From Pseudomonadota bacterium (GTDB lineage Bacteria; Myxococcota; Myxococcia; Myxococcales; Myxococcaceae): a DNA stretch of 64,000 bases. Shown one piece after another: positions 42,284-51,568 of this stretch. The stretch lies in assembly GCA_023426545.1 (NCBI GenBank), contig JAFAAN010000129.1, positions 1 through 64,000 of the forward strand, in the 5' to 3' direction. The number at the start of each line of letters is the position of its first letter. The stretch's first letter is position 1. The position numbers were made by a program, and so were the translations under genes. A model generated the notes under the pieces. The model made no database searches, was not told where the DNA came from, and was given only the letters and a program-made list of their open reading frames with translations.

Positions 42284-43930
42284 CTATCTCGTGTTCGCGG
42301 GCGCGCCGGGCCCGGGAGGCGCGGCCTTCTCCGAGCGAGGGTCCGGACGCGGCCACATCGCGAAGGCCATGGCCGCCGCCAGCGCCACCATCACCGCCAC
42401 GGTCCCCCATGACAGCTTTCGCCGGGACTGAGCGGCGAGCACGCCCGGGGAGGGCGACTGGGCCACCCCGACCTTCGAGCGCAGCAGCACCGTGGACCCC
42501 GCGGGCTCCGGGGCCGCGCTCCGCGCCCGGTCCTCCGCGAGAGGCGCCCTGCGCGGAGGAGGCGGGGCATCCCCCCGGGCAGCGGCCACGGGTGAGTGCG
42601 CGATGGGCGCGGGCGTGACCTTGGGCGCCGCGGCATCCACCCGGCCGGCCGGCCGGGCACCGGGGGAGGCGCCGCCCTGCCCTGCTCCCTCCAGCGGCTT
42701 CGTGGGCGCGGCATCGGGCTTGCGCACCACGGGCGAGCGCGCGATGGGCGCGGGGACGACATCCTCCGGCGCCACGGCGGGCCGTGGGGGTGGCGCCTCC
42801 ATCTCCGGCATGGGCACCGCGTCGGCGATGGTCGCGGCGTCGTGCGGCAAGACCCCCGACACCGGCGCGGCCAGGCTGACCGTCTCCGACTCCCGGAAAG
42901 GAGGCTTCGCGTCCAGGGGGCGCGGCTCGCCGTCCACCGCCCCGGCCCCCGGGCCCCTGCCGGGCACCGTCTCCGGCTTCGACTCCAACGCCAGCTCCAG
43001 GGCGAGCTGCGGGGTGCTCAGCGGCGTGAGCATCGGCACCTCGCCCATCGTCTGCAGCGCGCGCCCCGTTAGCACCGAGATGAAGCTCCCCACGTCCGGG
43101 AATCGGTCCTCCGGGCGCTTCTCCAGCGACTTCTCGACCGCCCCGATGACGTGGTCCGGCAGGCCCGGCACCAGCGCCTCCAGGGACTCGGGCGGGTCGT
43201 AGACGATGCGGTAGATAAGCTCCGGAAGGTTGCCGGTGTCCCGGAACGGCAGCCGCCGCGCCAGCATCTCGAAGACGAGGCACCCGAAGGCGAAGATGTC
43301 CGTGCGTGGGTCCACCTCGCCGTTCTTCCCGGTGGCCTGCTCGGGCGCCATGTACTGCGGCGTGCCCAGCAGGATGCCGCCCTGGGTGTGAACGCTCTGC
43401 GAGTCGATGACCTTGGAGATGCCGAAGTCGAGCAGCTTCACGTGCTGCATCGCCACGCCGCCCACCTCGGTGGGCACGAGGAACACGTTGCCCGGCTTGA
43501 GGTCGCGGTGGACGATGCCCGCGCGGTGCGCGGCCTGGAGCGCCGAGCCCATCTGCCGCGCGTAGGAGAACACCTCCTCCAGCGTGAGCGGGCCCTTGCG
43601 CAGCCGGCGCGAGAGCGGCTGCCCGCGCAGGCACTCCATCACCATGTATGGCGAGCCGTCGTCGAGGCTGTCGAAGTCGAGCACCTCGACGATGTTGGGG
43701 TGGCCCAGCTTCGAGGCAATCTCCGCCTCGCGCCGGAAGCGCACGAACACCTCGGCGCCCATCCCCGCGTCGTGGCGCAGCACCTTGATGGCCACCTGCC
43801 GCCCCGGCAGCCGCAAGTGATTGGCCAGGAAGACCGTCCCCATGCCACCCCGGCCGAGGACGCCTGCTACCTCATAGGTCTCCCTCAGGACCGTGCCGAG
43901 GGGGATGTCAGTGGGTTTCGAGAGAGTCAT
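42284..43930 (-). CDS. Ser/Thr protein kinase with Pro-rich linker and C-terminal membrane segment
   Basis: A 548-residue kinase. The catalytic domain (residues 15-285) has GRGGMGTVF, VAIKVL, HRDLKPGN, DFGISK and APEQ, all intact. A long Pro/Ala-rich linker (about 300-510) leads to one hydrophobic segment (WGTVAVMVALAAAMAFAMW, near 515-533) and a short tail. There is no extracytoplasmic sensor domain of note. Myxobacteria carry many such kinases; its target is unknown. Confidence 0.9.
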   Translation of the reverse strand: MTLSKPTDIPLGTVLRETYEVAGVLGRGGMGTVFLANHLRLPGRQVAIKVLRHDAGMGAEVFVRFRREAEIASKLGHPNIVEVLDFDSLDDGSPYMVMECLRGQPLSRRLRKGPLTLEEVFSYARQMGSALQAAHRAGIVHRDLKPGNVFLVPTEVGGVAMQHVKLLDFGISKVIDSQSVHTQGGILLGTPQYMAPEQATGKNGEVDPRTDIFAFGCLVFEMLARRLPFRDTGNLPELIYRIVYDPPESLEALVPGLPDHVIGAVEKSLEKRPEDRFPDVGSFISVLTGRALQTMGEVPMLTPLSTPQLALELALESKPETVPGRGPGAGAVDGEPRPLDAKPPFRESETVSLAAPVSGVLPHDAATIADAVPMPEMEAPPPRPAVAPEDVVPAPIARSPVVRKPDAAPTKPLEGAGQGGASPGARPAGRVDAAAPKVTPAPIAHSPVAAARGDAPPPPRRAPLAEDRARSAAPEPAGSTVLLRSKVGVAQSPSPGVLAAQSRRKLSWGTVAVMVALAAAMAFAMWPRPDPRSEKAAPPGPGAPANTR

Positions 43931-43980
43931 GGAGAGCAGGACTTAAGCCTTGCACCGGATTCTATCCTGCTCCGTCTGAC

Positions 43981-44007
43981 ACGCCTTGGCCACTGGGGCC
44001 AAGGCGT
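43981..44007 (-). terminator. GC-rich hairpin after the S46 peptidase gene
   Basis: An 11-bp perfect stem (ACGCCTTGGCC at 43981-43991 with 43997-44007) and a five-base loop, about 35 bases beyond the peptidase stop on the minus strand. There is no T tract, so it is at best an atypical terminator or a 3'-end stabiliser. Confidence 0.45.
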
Positions 44008-44040
44008 CCGGCTGGGCCTCTCAGCTCTTGAGAGCCGTGA

Positions 44041-46119
44041 CTACTTCGCGGGGGTGACGGCGGCGTCGCTGGCGGCGCGCAGCTCCTCGACCACCCGCTT
44101 CGCGCCGTAGACGTGCTCCAGCCCCGCCAGGATGCCCTCCCCGTGCACGGCGACCGCCCGGTTCGTCTCGGGGACATAGGCGTAGCGACCGCCCAGGGAG
44201 TGCAGGTTCCCGTCGAAGACGAGCCCCACGACGCGCCCGTCCCGGTCCACCATGGGGGAGCCGGAGTTGCCCCCGATGATGTCGTTGGTGGTGGCCATGT
44301 CGAACGGCGTCTGGGGCGGCACCTTGCCGCGGGCCTTCAGCCAGGTGTCCGGGAGCTTGTACGGGTCCTTGCCGGTGTGCCGCTCGTAGGCGCCGCCGAA
44401 GGTGGTGAGCGCCGCCACGGGACGGCCATTCTCCTCCCAGCCCTTGACCTGGCCGGGGTTGAGGCGAAGGGTGAAGCTGGCGTCCGGATAGCCGGAGGTG
44501 CCGTACACCGCGAGGTGCGCCTTGGCGACGCGCTCGCCGTTGCGCTTGAGCACCGCCTCCACGGTGTCCTCGAAGCGCTTGCGCGCCGCGCGAGCTTCCG
44601 CGTCCACCTTGCGCGCGAAGAGAATCATCGGGTCCTTGGAGGCCTCCACCGCGGCCTTGCCGCCCTTCAGCAGCGCGGCGCGCACCTTCACGTCGCCCAG
44701 CTTCGAGCCACGCACCAGCGAACGCGCGAGGTCCGCGGGCGCCTCGCGTCCGAGCACGAGCTGGACGAAGGGGTCGTCCGCGCCCAGCGTCTCGCGCACG
44801 CGCGTGAGGCCGAACGTGAGCAGCGCCTGGTCCAGCTCCAGCGCAATCGGCGCGTCGCGCAGCAGCTGCTGCTCCAGCGTGGGGAGCTGTGACTGGGTGT
44901 ACTCGCGCAGCCGCTCCGCGTTGGGCCGGTCCTTCTCCTCGGCCATGCGCACCAGGTGCCGCGCCAGGCGGAAGAGCTCGGAGGGGTAGGCGTCGCCGGC
45001 CTCCTTCATGCGGTAGTCGGGCAGCATGCGGCGGTACGCATCGAGCGCCTGGGCGATTTCGTCCCACGCCCCCTCCGTGGCGGCCTTCACCTGGGCGTTG
45101 GCCTCCACCTTCTTGCGCAGCGCCGCCTCGTCCTCGCGCTTGCCCGCCAGCAGCGCCGGGTCCGCCAGCGCCTGGTGCCGGCCCCGCAGCGCCTTGAGCC
45201 CGTTCTCCACGCCGCGCAGCATGGAGCGCGTGGTGCGGAAGCGCTCCGCCGACCCGCCGGCGTATTCGCGCAGCATGCCCCGCAGCTCGGCGAGCTGGAG
45301 CAGCGTGTACGGCAGGTTCACATCGCGATGGAACTCCAGCTCCGCGACGGTGGCCTTGCGGTCGGTGCCGCCGGGGTGGCCGGAGACGAAGACGAGGTCC
45401 CCCTCCTTCGCGCCCTGCTTCGCCCACGGCAGGAAGTGCGGGCTCTTCGCGGGCGCGTTGCCCTGCCACACGCGCAGGAAGGCCGCGTCGAAGCCGAAGC
45501 GCGGGAAGTTGAAGTTGTCCGGGTCGCCACCGAAGGCGGCCATGGAGAACTCGGGGGCGAAGACGAGCCGCACGTCCTGGAAGCGGCGGTACTTGTAGAG
45601 GTGGTACTTGCCCCCGTTGAAGAGCGTCACCACGTCGCAGCGCACGTCGTCGGACGTGGCGCAGGCGGCCTCCACCGCCGCCGTCTCCTGCTTCAGCGCG
45701 GTGTTGAACGCCGCGCCGGTGAGCCCCTTCGTCGCCGTGTTCATCCGCTCGGTGACGTCCGTCATCTCCACGAGCTGGTTGGCCTCCACCTTGGGGCAGC
45801 GCAGCTCCTCCGCGGCGCGCTTCGCGTAGAAGCCCTTGGCCAGCAGGTCCTTCTTCGGCGACGACAGGTCCTCGATGCAGTCGCGGATGCAGTGGTGGTT
45901 GGTCATCACCAGGCCATCGGGCGACACGAAGCTGGCGGAGCAGCCTCCGGCCAGCCGTACCGAGCCCAGCCGGACATGGTCCAGCCACGCCTGCGTGGGC
46001 GTGAAGCCGTAGGCCTTCTTCACCGCCTCGGCGGGAAATGCGTCATAGGTCCACATGCCCTCGTCCGCGGCGGCGGGGAGGGACAGGAGCAGGCCGAGTG
46101 CGAGCAGTCTGCGTTCCAC
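44041..46119 (-). CDS. S46-family dipeptidyl peptidase (DPP7/DPP11-like)
   Basis: A 692-residue exported serine peptidase that removes dipeptides from the N-terminus of oligopeptides. A signal peptide is present (RRLLALGLLLSLPAAADEG). The catalytic triad is visible: His in LVMTNHHCIRDCI (near residue 76), Asp in FGGDPDNFNFPR (near 201) and Ser in GGNSGSPMV (near 625). The start is GTG at 46119. It fits the peptide-scavenging lifestyle of a predatory bacterium, acting in the periplasm after outer proteases. Confidence 0.93.
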   Translation of the reverse strand: MERRLLALGLLLSLPAAADEGMWTYDAFPAEAVKKAYGFTPTQAWLDHVRLGSVRLAGGCSASFVSPDGLVMTNHHCIRDCIEDLSSPKKDLLAKGFYAKRAAEELRCPKVEANQLVEMTDVTERMNTATKGLTGAAFNTALKQETAAVEAACATSDDVRCDVVTLFNGGKYHLYKYRRFQDVRLVFAPEFSMAAFGGDPDNFNFPRFGFDAAFLRVWQGNAPAKSPHFLPWAKQGAKEGDLVFVSGHPGGTDRKATVAELEFHRDVNLPYTLLQLAELRGMLREYAGGSAERFRTTRSMLRGVENGLKALRGRHQALADPALLAGKREDEAALRKKVEANAQVKAATEGAWDEIAQALDAYRRMLPDYRMKEAGDAYPSELFRLARHLVRMAEEKDRPNAERLREYTQSQLPTLEQQLLRDAPIALELDQALLTFGLTRVRETLGADDPFVQLVLGREAPADLARSLVRGSKLGDVKVRAALLKGGKAAVEASKDPMILFARKVDAEARAARKRFEDTVEAVLKRNGERVAKAHLAVYGTSGYPDASFTLRLNPGQVKGWEENGRPVAALTTFGGAYERHTGKDPYKLPDTWLKARGKVPPQTPFDMATTNDIIGGNSGSPMVDRDGRVVGLVFDGNLHSLGGRYAYVPETNRAVAVHGEGILAGLEHVYGAKRVVEELRAASDAAVTPAK

Positions 46120-46239
46120 GTGCGGGCGTCCTTCTGTCGTGACTGAGGTGGGGTTACCGGTTCTCCGCTTGACGGCGGGCGGGCGTCAACCTCCAAGCAG
46201 GGGGCGCATTCCCCACCGGCATCATGCGCCGCGTCAGAT

Positions 46240-47406
46240 ATGGTCGAGGCAATGCCCGGTAAGCATCGCGTCTACCTCGTTCCCGGCTTTTTCGGTTTCA
46301 TCAACCTGGGCGAGCTCATCTACTTCGGCCACGCGCTGGACTACCTGAAGGGAGAGCTCGCGCGCAGGGAGGTGGAGGCCGAGGTCATCATCGTCCTCTC
46401 CCACCCCACCGCCTCCATCCGCACGCGCACCGCGGACCTGTTGAAGGCCGTGCAGGAGACGGCGGCGGGGGATGACGGGCCCATCCACCTCATCGGCCAC
46501 TCCACGGGCGGGCTGGACTCGCGGCTGTTCGTCAGCCCCGGGGCGCAGGTGGCGGAGGGCCAGGACCTGGAGCCCTTCGCGCGCCGGGTCCGCACGGTGA
46601 CGTCGGTGTCCACGCCCCACGCGGGCACGCCGCTGGCCACGTTCTTCATGGGCCTGTTCGGCCAGCGCATCCTCAAGCTGCTGTCGCTGTTCACCGTGTA
46701 CGTGCTGCGCTTCGGCCGGCTGCCGCTGCGCGTGGTGTTCCGCTTCGGCCACCTGCTGGCGCGGGCGGACGACCAGCTCGGGTGGAAGCCCACGCTGCTG
46801 GACCAGCTCTACGACCAGCTGCTGGGGGACTTCTCCTCCGAGCGCCGCGACGCGGTGTCCAAGTTCCTGAGCGACGTGGGCAACGACACCTCGCTGATTC
46901 CGCAGCTCACGCCCGAGGGCATCGACCTGTTCAACGCGAGCACGCTGGACCGGCCCGGCGTGCGCTACGGCTCGGTGGTGACGCAGGCGCGGCCCCCGTC
47001 GCTGCGCACGCGCATGGCGGCGGGACTGGACCCCTACGCGCAGCTCACGCACACCATCTATGCGCTGATGTACGGGCAGACGCAGCGGATGCCGCTCACG
47101 GCGCTGCCGCTGCACACGCCCGCGCAGACGGCGGCGCTGGTGCAGGCCTATGGCGCGATGCCGGGGCCCACCGCGTGTGACGGCATCGTCCCCACGCGCT
47201 CACAGGTCCATGGCCGGGTGCTGGCGGCGGTGCGCGCGGACCACCTGGACGCGATTGGCCACTTCGACCAGCCCGCCCACCAGCCCCCGCACGTGGACTG
47301 GCTCATCTCTGGCTCCGGCTTCCGCAGGCCCCAGTTCGAGGCGACGTGGAAGGCCATCGTCGACTTCCTGCTGGAGGACGCGCAGCCCGGCGTCATGGGC
47401 CGGTGA
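46240..47406 (+). CDS. Triacylglycerol-lipase-like alpha/beta hydrolase
   Basis: A 388-residue hydrolase with the oxyanion region YLVPGFFGF, the nucleophile motif LIGHSTGGLDSR and SVSTPHAGTPLATF, as in bacterial lipases and lipase-like esterases. The central part includes a hydrophobic lid-like stretch (LLSLFTVYVLRF). A candidate catalytic Asp and His lie in CDGIVPTRSQ and DHLDAIGHFDQP. There is no signal peptide, so it is cytoplasmic or exported by another route. ATG 46240 and ATG 46252 are both possible starts. Confidence 0.8.
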   Translation: MVEAMPGKHRVYLVPGFFGFINLGELIYFGHALDYLKGELARREVEAEVIIVLSHPTASIRTRTADLLKAVQETAAGDDGPIHLIGHSTGGLDSRLFVSPGAQVAEGQDLEPFARRVRTVTSVSTPHAGTPLATFFMGLFGQRILKLLSLFTVYVLRFGRLPLRVVFRFGHLLARADDQLGWKPTLLDQLYDQLLGDFSSERRDAVSKFLSDVGNDTSLIPQLTPEGIDLFNASTLDRPGVRYGSVVTQARPPSLRTRMAAGLDPYAQLTHTIYALMYGQTQRMPLTALPLHTPAQTAALVQAYGAMPGPTACDGIVPTRSQVHGRVLAAVRADHLDAIGHFDQPAHQPPHVDWLISGSGFRRPQFEATWKAIVDFLLEDAQPGVMGR

Positions 47407-47506
47407 CGACCTCGAACACCTCCGCGTCCGGGAGCCGCTCGCGGGGCACGTCGAGGTAACGCGGCTGCACAGGCGCCGCGCGGACATGGGCGGCTCGCAG
47501 CGTCCG

Positions 47507-48622
47507 TCAGTAGACGCCAATCAGGTGGATCTGCACGCGCGGATTGCCAAGGTACTCCTCCAGCCGCCACCGGCTGCGCATGCCATCATCCCGGATGCCC
47601 AGCCCGCTTCCGGCCTCGGGCGCCTCCGCGCTGGCGAGCGCGTCCCGGAGCTGCGACACGGCCCAGGAGTCGAACCTCGGGTCCCCGGAGCCTTCGAGCA
47701 CCTTGAGGTCGAGCAGCTTCCCGTCCCGCGCCTGCCAGACCTCGACGATGGCCGCGAGCGCGAGCACCGGGGTGGTGACGTCCACCATGTACATGTTGGC
47801 CGCGCGCCCCGCCTCGACGGCCGCCTGCAGGCGATTGCGCTGCTCCAGCCGGTGGTCCCGTGGCTCCGCCGCGATGGGGCTGCCCGTCTTCCCGAACCGG
47901 GCAATGGCGTCCACCTGCTCGCGCTTCATCCGCGAGCCCAGCACCTTCAAGTCGGGCGGTGGCGGGTTCACCAGCTGCTTCGCGAAGCCTTGCCGCAACT
48001 TCGCGAAGTAGGGATGCGTGGCGCCCGACGATGCACGCGCCGAGGCCGCCGCGTCCTGGGCCCAGCCGTCCACGCGCTCACGGGCCTCCGCTGCCTGCCG
48101 GGCCGCCAGGGCCTTCGGGTCGGCGGCTTCGCCGGGCACGTTGCGAAGGGTCCGCCCCGTCGAGGGTGGGCCACTCCGAAGCAGGCCGCCGCCCAGCAAC
48201 CCCCGCGGCTCCAGGTCGGGCCGCGCCTGGGGCACGTCTCGCGGAGTGTCCTGGGCCAGGGCCGGCGGAGACTCGCCGGTGCCAGCCTCCGCCGCGGGTG
48301 TATCCACGGACGGAGCCGCGGACTCCGCGACCGTGTCGGGCCCTCGTGTCGCCGGTGAGCGGGGGCGCTCGGCGCGCCTCGGTGGGTCCTCCTGCTTCTT
48401 CACGGACGGAGGCGGACGCGCCTCGGGCATCGGCTCGTGGGACTCAGCGGGCACGGACGGGGGCGTGGCGTCCTGGTAGACGACCTCCATCTCGACGACG
48501 CGAGCCGCGGCACTCCGGCTCCGGCGGTCTTCGGACGGGCGCCTCGACAGCGCCGCGAAGAGCGCTGCGTGCAGGAGCCCCGACACCAGGAGCATGAGGG
48601 TCAGTTGAGCGCGACGCGACAC
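47507..48622 (-). CDS. TonB-like energy transducer protein
   Basis: A protein with one N-terminal membrane anchor (LTLMLLVSGLLHAALFAAL), a long Pro/Arg-rich periplasmic spacer, and a C-terminal TonB-type domain (VLALAAIVEVWQARDGKLLDL, then LEGSGDPRFDSWAV). It would pass energy from the inner membrane to outer-membrane receptors. The start is uncertain: GTG 48622 places the anchor right at the N-terminus as in TonB and gives 371 residues; an ATG at 48736 adds 38 residues with no family character. It is not next to a receptor gene; exbB and exbD are not in the window. Confidence 0.7.
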   Translation of the reverse strand: MSRRAQLTLMLLVSGLLHAALFAALSRRPSEDRRSRSAAARVVEMEVVYQDATPPSVPAESHEPMPEARPPPSVKKQEDPPRRAERPRSPATRGPDTVAESAAPSVDTPAAEAGTGESPPALAQDTPRDVPQARPDLEPRGLLGGGLLRSGPPSTGRTLRNVPGEAADPKALAARQAAEARERVDGWAQDAAASARASSGATHPYFAKLRQGFAKQLVNPPPPDLKVLGSRMKREQVDAIARFGKTGSPIAAEPRDHRLEQRNRLQAAVEAGRAANMYMVDVTTPVLALAAIVEVWQARDGKLLDLKVLEGSGDPRFDSWAVSQLRDALASAEAPEAGSGLGIRDDGMRSRWRLEEYLGNPRVQIHLIGVY

Positions 48623-48793
48623 GCCGGCCAGCTTGCCCCGACCTGTCACGACAGTGAAGCAACGTCGAGGCGGGGTGGCCGCCGGCGACTCCCGCCTACC
48701 CGGTGGACGCCCTCCACTTGACGCGGGCGACGCCATCGTCGCACTTGCACGCTAGCAGGAGGTGCATCCCGGCTCTGTTACCGTCGCGCTGAG

Positions 48794-49663
48794 ATGATTC
48801 TCGCGCGCCCGCCTCGAAGCCCCACTCTGGCTCCTCTCGTGGAATCCCTCTGGACGTACGACGGGCGGCTCCCTCACAGATTCGAACGCGTGCTGCCATC
48901 TGGCCGTATGCAGCTCCTGGTCAATCTTCATGAAGACGAGTTCCGGACCTACAGGCTCGATGGCCGCCTGGCGCACAAGACTCGCGGTGTAGCGCTTCAG
49001 GGCGCTCACACCGCACCGAGAGTCGTCGACACAGCATCCCAGCGCTCCATTTGCGGAGTGAGCTTCGCCCCAGCGAGTGCGTCGCCGTTCCTGGGCATGC
49101 CGGCCTCGGAGCTGACCGGGAAGGTCGTCGACCTCTCCGAACTCTGGGGACGTGACGGCACCCTCCTTCGTGAGCGCCTGCTGCAGGCCCCCACCTCCGC
49201 GGCCCGCCTCGACGTGCTCGAGGCGGAGCTGCTCGCACGGGGACACGCGTCCGAGCCTCGCGACGAAGCAGTGGCGGCCGCGTGCTCGCTGCTGACGAGA
49301 GGCGCGAGCGTCCGTGCGGTAGGGGTTCAACTCGGCCTTTCACCGCGTCGGCTCATCGAGCGGTTTCAAGTACATGTCGGCGTCAAGCCCAAGCTCTTCG
49401 CGCGCATTGCCAGGTTTCAGCGCGTGCTCGAATCGGCCGGGGAGGAGCTGACCTGGGCCGCCTTGGCCAATGAGCACGGATTTTCAGACCAAGCACATCT
49501 GGTCCGCGAGTTCAGGGCATTCTCGGGAGCCACTCCCGTCGCGTATCGCCCTCGGTCGAATGAGGACCGCAACCACGTGCCTCTCGACGAGCGGCAATTT
49601 CCTTCAATACGAGGCGGGCCGCCCCGGGGCACATTGCGCCAATGGCCCCAAACAACCCCCTGA
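48794..49663 (+). CDS. AraC-family transcriptional regulator
   Basis: A 289-residue regulator. The N-terminal domain (LAPLVESLWTYDGRLPHRFERVLPSG) matches the DUF6597-type sensor common in AraC proteins, and the C-terminal half (residues 170-265) holds the two AraC helix-turn-helix motifs (VRAVGVQLGLSPRRLIERFQ and ALANEHGFSDQAHLVREFRAF). It is followed after 97 bases by a VOC protein gene that it may control. Confidence 0.85.
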   Translation: MILARPPRSPTLAPLVESLWTYDGRLPHRFERVLPSGRMQLLVNLHEDEFRTYRLDGRLAHKTRGVALQGAHTAPRVVDTASQRSICGVSFAPASASPFLGMPASELTGKVVDLSELWGRDGTLLRERLLQAPTSAARLDVLEAELLARGHASEPRDEAVAAACSLLTRGASVRAVGVQLGLSPRRLIERFQVHVGVKPKLFARIARFQRVLESAGEELTWAALANEHGFSDQAHLVREFRAFSGATPVAYRPRSNEDRNHVPLDERQFPSIRGGPPRGTLRQWPQTTP

Positions 49664-49760
49664 CCGAAGTCCGACCACTTCCCATCGAGGACCGACGGTA
49701 CGGCAAGCTCGAAGGTCGCATGCAACTGGCCCTGTCGATGCACGAGAAGGAGAGGCAGTC

Positions 49761-50114
49761 GTGAAGGTCCTGCGTATCGTCACCAATGTCGACACGACGA
49801 CGCCAGCCGCCGCCATGCGCTTTTATGGGGACGTCCTCGGACTCGACGTCCTGATGGACATGGGGTGGATCAAAACCTACGGCTCAAGCGAAACGATGAC
49901 GGTGCAAATCAGCTTCATGTCGCAAGGGGGCTCAGGCACACCCGTGCCAGACATCTCCATCGAGGTCGACGACCTCGATGCGGCCCTGACTCGCGTGAAG
50001 AAGGCGGGAATCCCGATAGAGTATGGGCCGGCTGACGAGCCTTGGGGCGTGCGCAGATTCTTCGTGCGCGACCCCTTCGGAAGGCTGGTGAACCTGCTCA
50101 CTCATGCCCCATGA
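49761..50114 (+). CDS. VOC (glyoxalase/bleomycin-resistance-like) protein
   Basis: A 117-residue vicinal-oxygen-chelate protein: RFYGDVLGLDVLMDMGW, ISIEVDDLDAALTRVKKAG and FFVRDPFGRLVNLLTH are typical. The expected metal ligands of true glyoxalase I are incomplete, so it may be a binding or resistance protein. The start is GTG 49761 with GGAGAGG eight bases ahead. Confidence 0.82.
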   Translation: MKVLRIVTNVDTTTPAAAMRFYGDVLGLDVLMDMGWIKTYGSSETMTVQISFMSQGGSGTPVPDISIEVDDLDAALTRVKKAGIPIEYGPADEPWGVRRFFVRDPFGRLVNLLTHAP

Positions 50115-50198
50115 GCCAAGCGAGGCAGGTCCAGCACAGGCCAGGGCCAGGGGAGCGAACCTGGACCGGCGCCTGCTGGAGCGCACGGAAGAAGCTCC

Positions 50199-50723
50199 CT
50201 AGGCCTTCTTCAGCACCGCCAGGAAGCGGGCATCCGCGACATGGGTCCCCTCGAAGTCCTCCAGCCGCACGGGGATCCACTCGCGGGCCTTGTCGCCTTT
50301 CTGCCGGAGCGCCGCGTCCAGCGCGGTGAACACTTCGGAGGGCGGCTCGCAGATGGCGCGCACGCCGCCCTTCGCCTTCGCGTGGAAGGACACCTGCAGC
50401 TCGTTCACCAGCGCCAGGTAGCGGCCCGGCGGGAAGCGGCGGAAGAGCCACAGGCCCATCGTCAGCTCCATCACCGTCACCTGCACGCCCAGGTACACGC
50501 TCTTCACGTGGTTGCGCGTGCGCCGCTTCAGCGGCACGGACGCCTGCGCGCGAACGTCCGAGGCGTCCTCCACCCGGATGCCCATCACCGCCGACAGCGG
50601 GATGATGTTCTTCACCGCCACCGTCAGCAGCGCGTTCGCCACGCTCGGTGACACCTGGCGCAGCCGTTCCACGAGGTCCAGTGCAAGCATGACGTTCCCC
50701 ATCCACCAGCGAAGGGGCGCCAT
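50199..50723 (-). CDS. DUF4442 hotdog-fold protein (possible thioesterase)
   Basis: A 174-residue protein of the DUF4442 family, which has the hotdog fold of acyl-CoA thioesterases (VKNIIPLSAVMGIRVEDASD, then KRRTRNHVKSVYLGVQVTVMELTMGLWL). A role in thioester hydrolysis is likely but not shown. GGAGG lies six bases ahead of ATG 50723. The gene is divergent from the Dps gene, with a 189-base shared upstream region. Confidence 0.72.
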   Translation of the reverse strand: MAPLRWWMGNVMLALDLVERLRQVSPSVANALLTVAVKNIIPLSAVMGIRVEDASDVRAQASVPLKRRTRNHVKSVYLGVQVTVMELTMGLWLFRRFPPGRYLALVNELQVSFHAKAKGGVRAICEPPSEVFTALDAALRQKGDKAREWIPVRLEDFEGTHVADARFLAVLKKA

Positions 50724-50912
50724 CGTACCCTCCGCGAGGCCGGTTGCATGCCCTCCGTTCGCCTCCGGAGCCGGAACTGTCAGGCGGAGGGGGCCCGTCC
50801 CGGCCGCGCGCCCGATTCCGCCCGGCCGCCTGCCCCCCAGGCGTCAGACGAGGACTGGCATTCCCGGAAGGAATCCCCACTTTGGAATGACCTTCTGGAG
50901 GAGCGGCGCACC

Positions 50913-51464
50913 ATGAACTTTCCAAGCCATGTGAATCTCCCCACCGACGCCCGTGAGGAGCTGATCGACTCGCTCAACACCCTGCTGGCGGACGCCATCG
51001 ACCTGCACTGGCAAATCAAGCAAGCGCACTGGAACATCCGCGGCCGGCACTTCTACAGCCGGCACGAGCTGTTCGACGACGTGGCCAAGCACGTCCGCAA
51101 GCAGGCCGATGACTTCGCCGAGCGCGCAGGCACGCTGGGCGGCTATGCCGAGGGCACCATCCGTCTGGCGGCCAAGAACAGCGAGCTGCCCGAGTACGAC
51201 CTGCAGGCCGTGGACGGCGACGACCACCTCAAGGCCCTGGTGGAGCGCGTCGCCCGCTTCGGCGCCAGCATCCGCAACGGCATCCGCCGCTCCGACGAGC
51301 TGAACGACCCCGTCACCTCGGACCTGCTCACCCAGACGCTGGGCCAGGTCGAGCTGGACCTCTGGTTCCTGGAGAGCCACCTGTACGGCGAGCCCCGCAC
51401 GGGCGCGCGCCGCGGCGGGGACGTCCGGCCCCAGGGCGCCGCGCCCAGCCCCTCCAACGCCTGA
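50913..51464 (+). CDS. dps: Dps-family DNA-protecting ferritin
   Basis: A 183-residue Dps: it oxidises ferrous iron with peroxide and stores it in a dodecamer while protecting DNA. The inter-subunit ferroxidase residues are in QIKQAHWNIRGRHFYSRHELFDDVAKHV and KQADDFAERAGTLGG. The C-terminal tail (RTGARRGGDVRPQGAAPSPSNA) is basic and disordered and may contact DNA. GGAGGAG sits ahead of ATG 50913. A hairpin follows the stop by about 70 bases. Confidence 0.92.
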   Translation: MNFPSHVNLPTDAREELIDSLNTLLADAIDLHWQIKQAHWNIRGRHFYSRHELFDDVAKHVRKQADDFAERAGTLGGYAEGTIRLAAKNSELPEYDLQAVDGDDHLKALVERVARFGASIRNGIRRSDELNDPVTSDLLTQTLGQVELDLWFLESHLYGEPRTGARRGGDVRPQGAAPSPSNA

Positions 51465-51536
51465 GCGGACCGTTGACCACCGGAAGGCCGCCGTGCCTGC
51501 TCAAGAGCAAGCGCGCGAGCGGGCTCCAGCGTATAG

Positions 51537-51568
51537 AAGGCGTCCTCTCACGACGGAGGACGCCTTTT
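51537..51568 (+). terminator. Hairpin with T run that also holds the next gene's ribosome-binding site
   Basis: An 11-bp perfect stem (AAGGCGTCCTC at 51537-51547 with 51556-51566), an eight-base loop, and TTTT at 51565-51568. By shape it is a rho-independent terminator for the Dps transcript. Its right arm contains GGAGG (51555-51559), seven bases from a TTG at 51567 that begins the next SDR frame, so the same element could hide or expose that start. Confidence 0.7.
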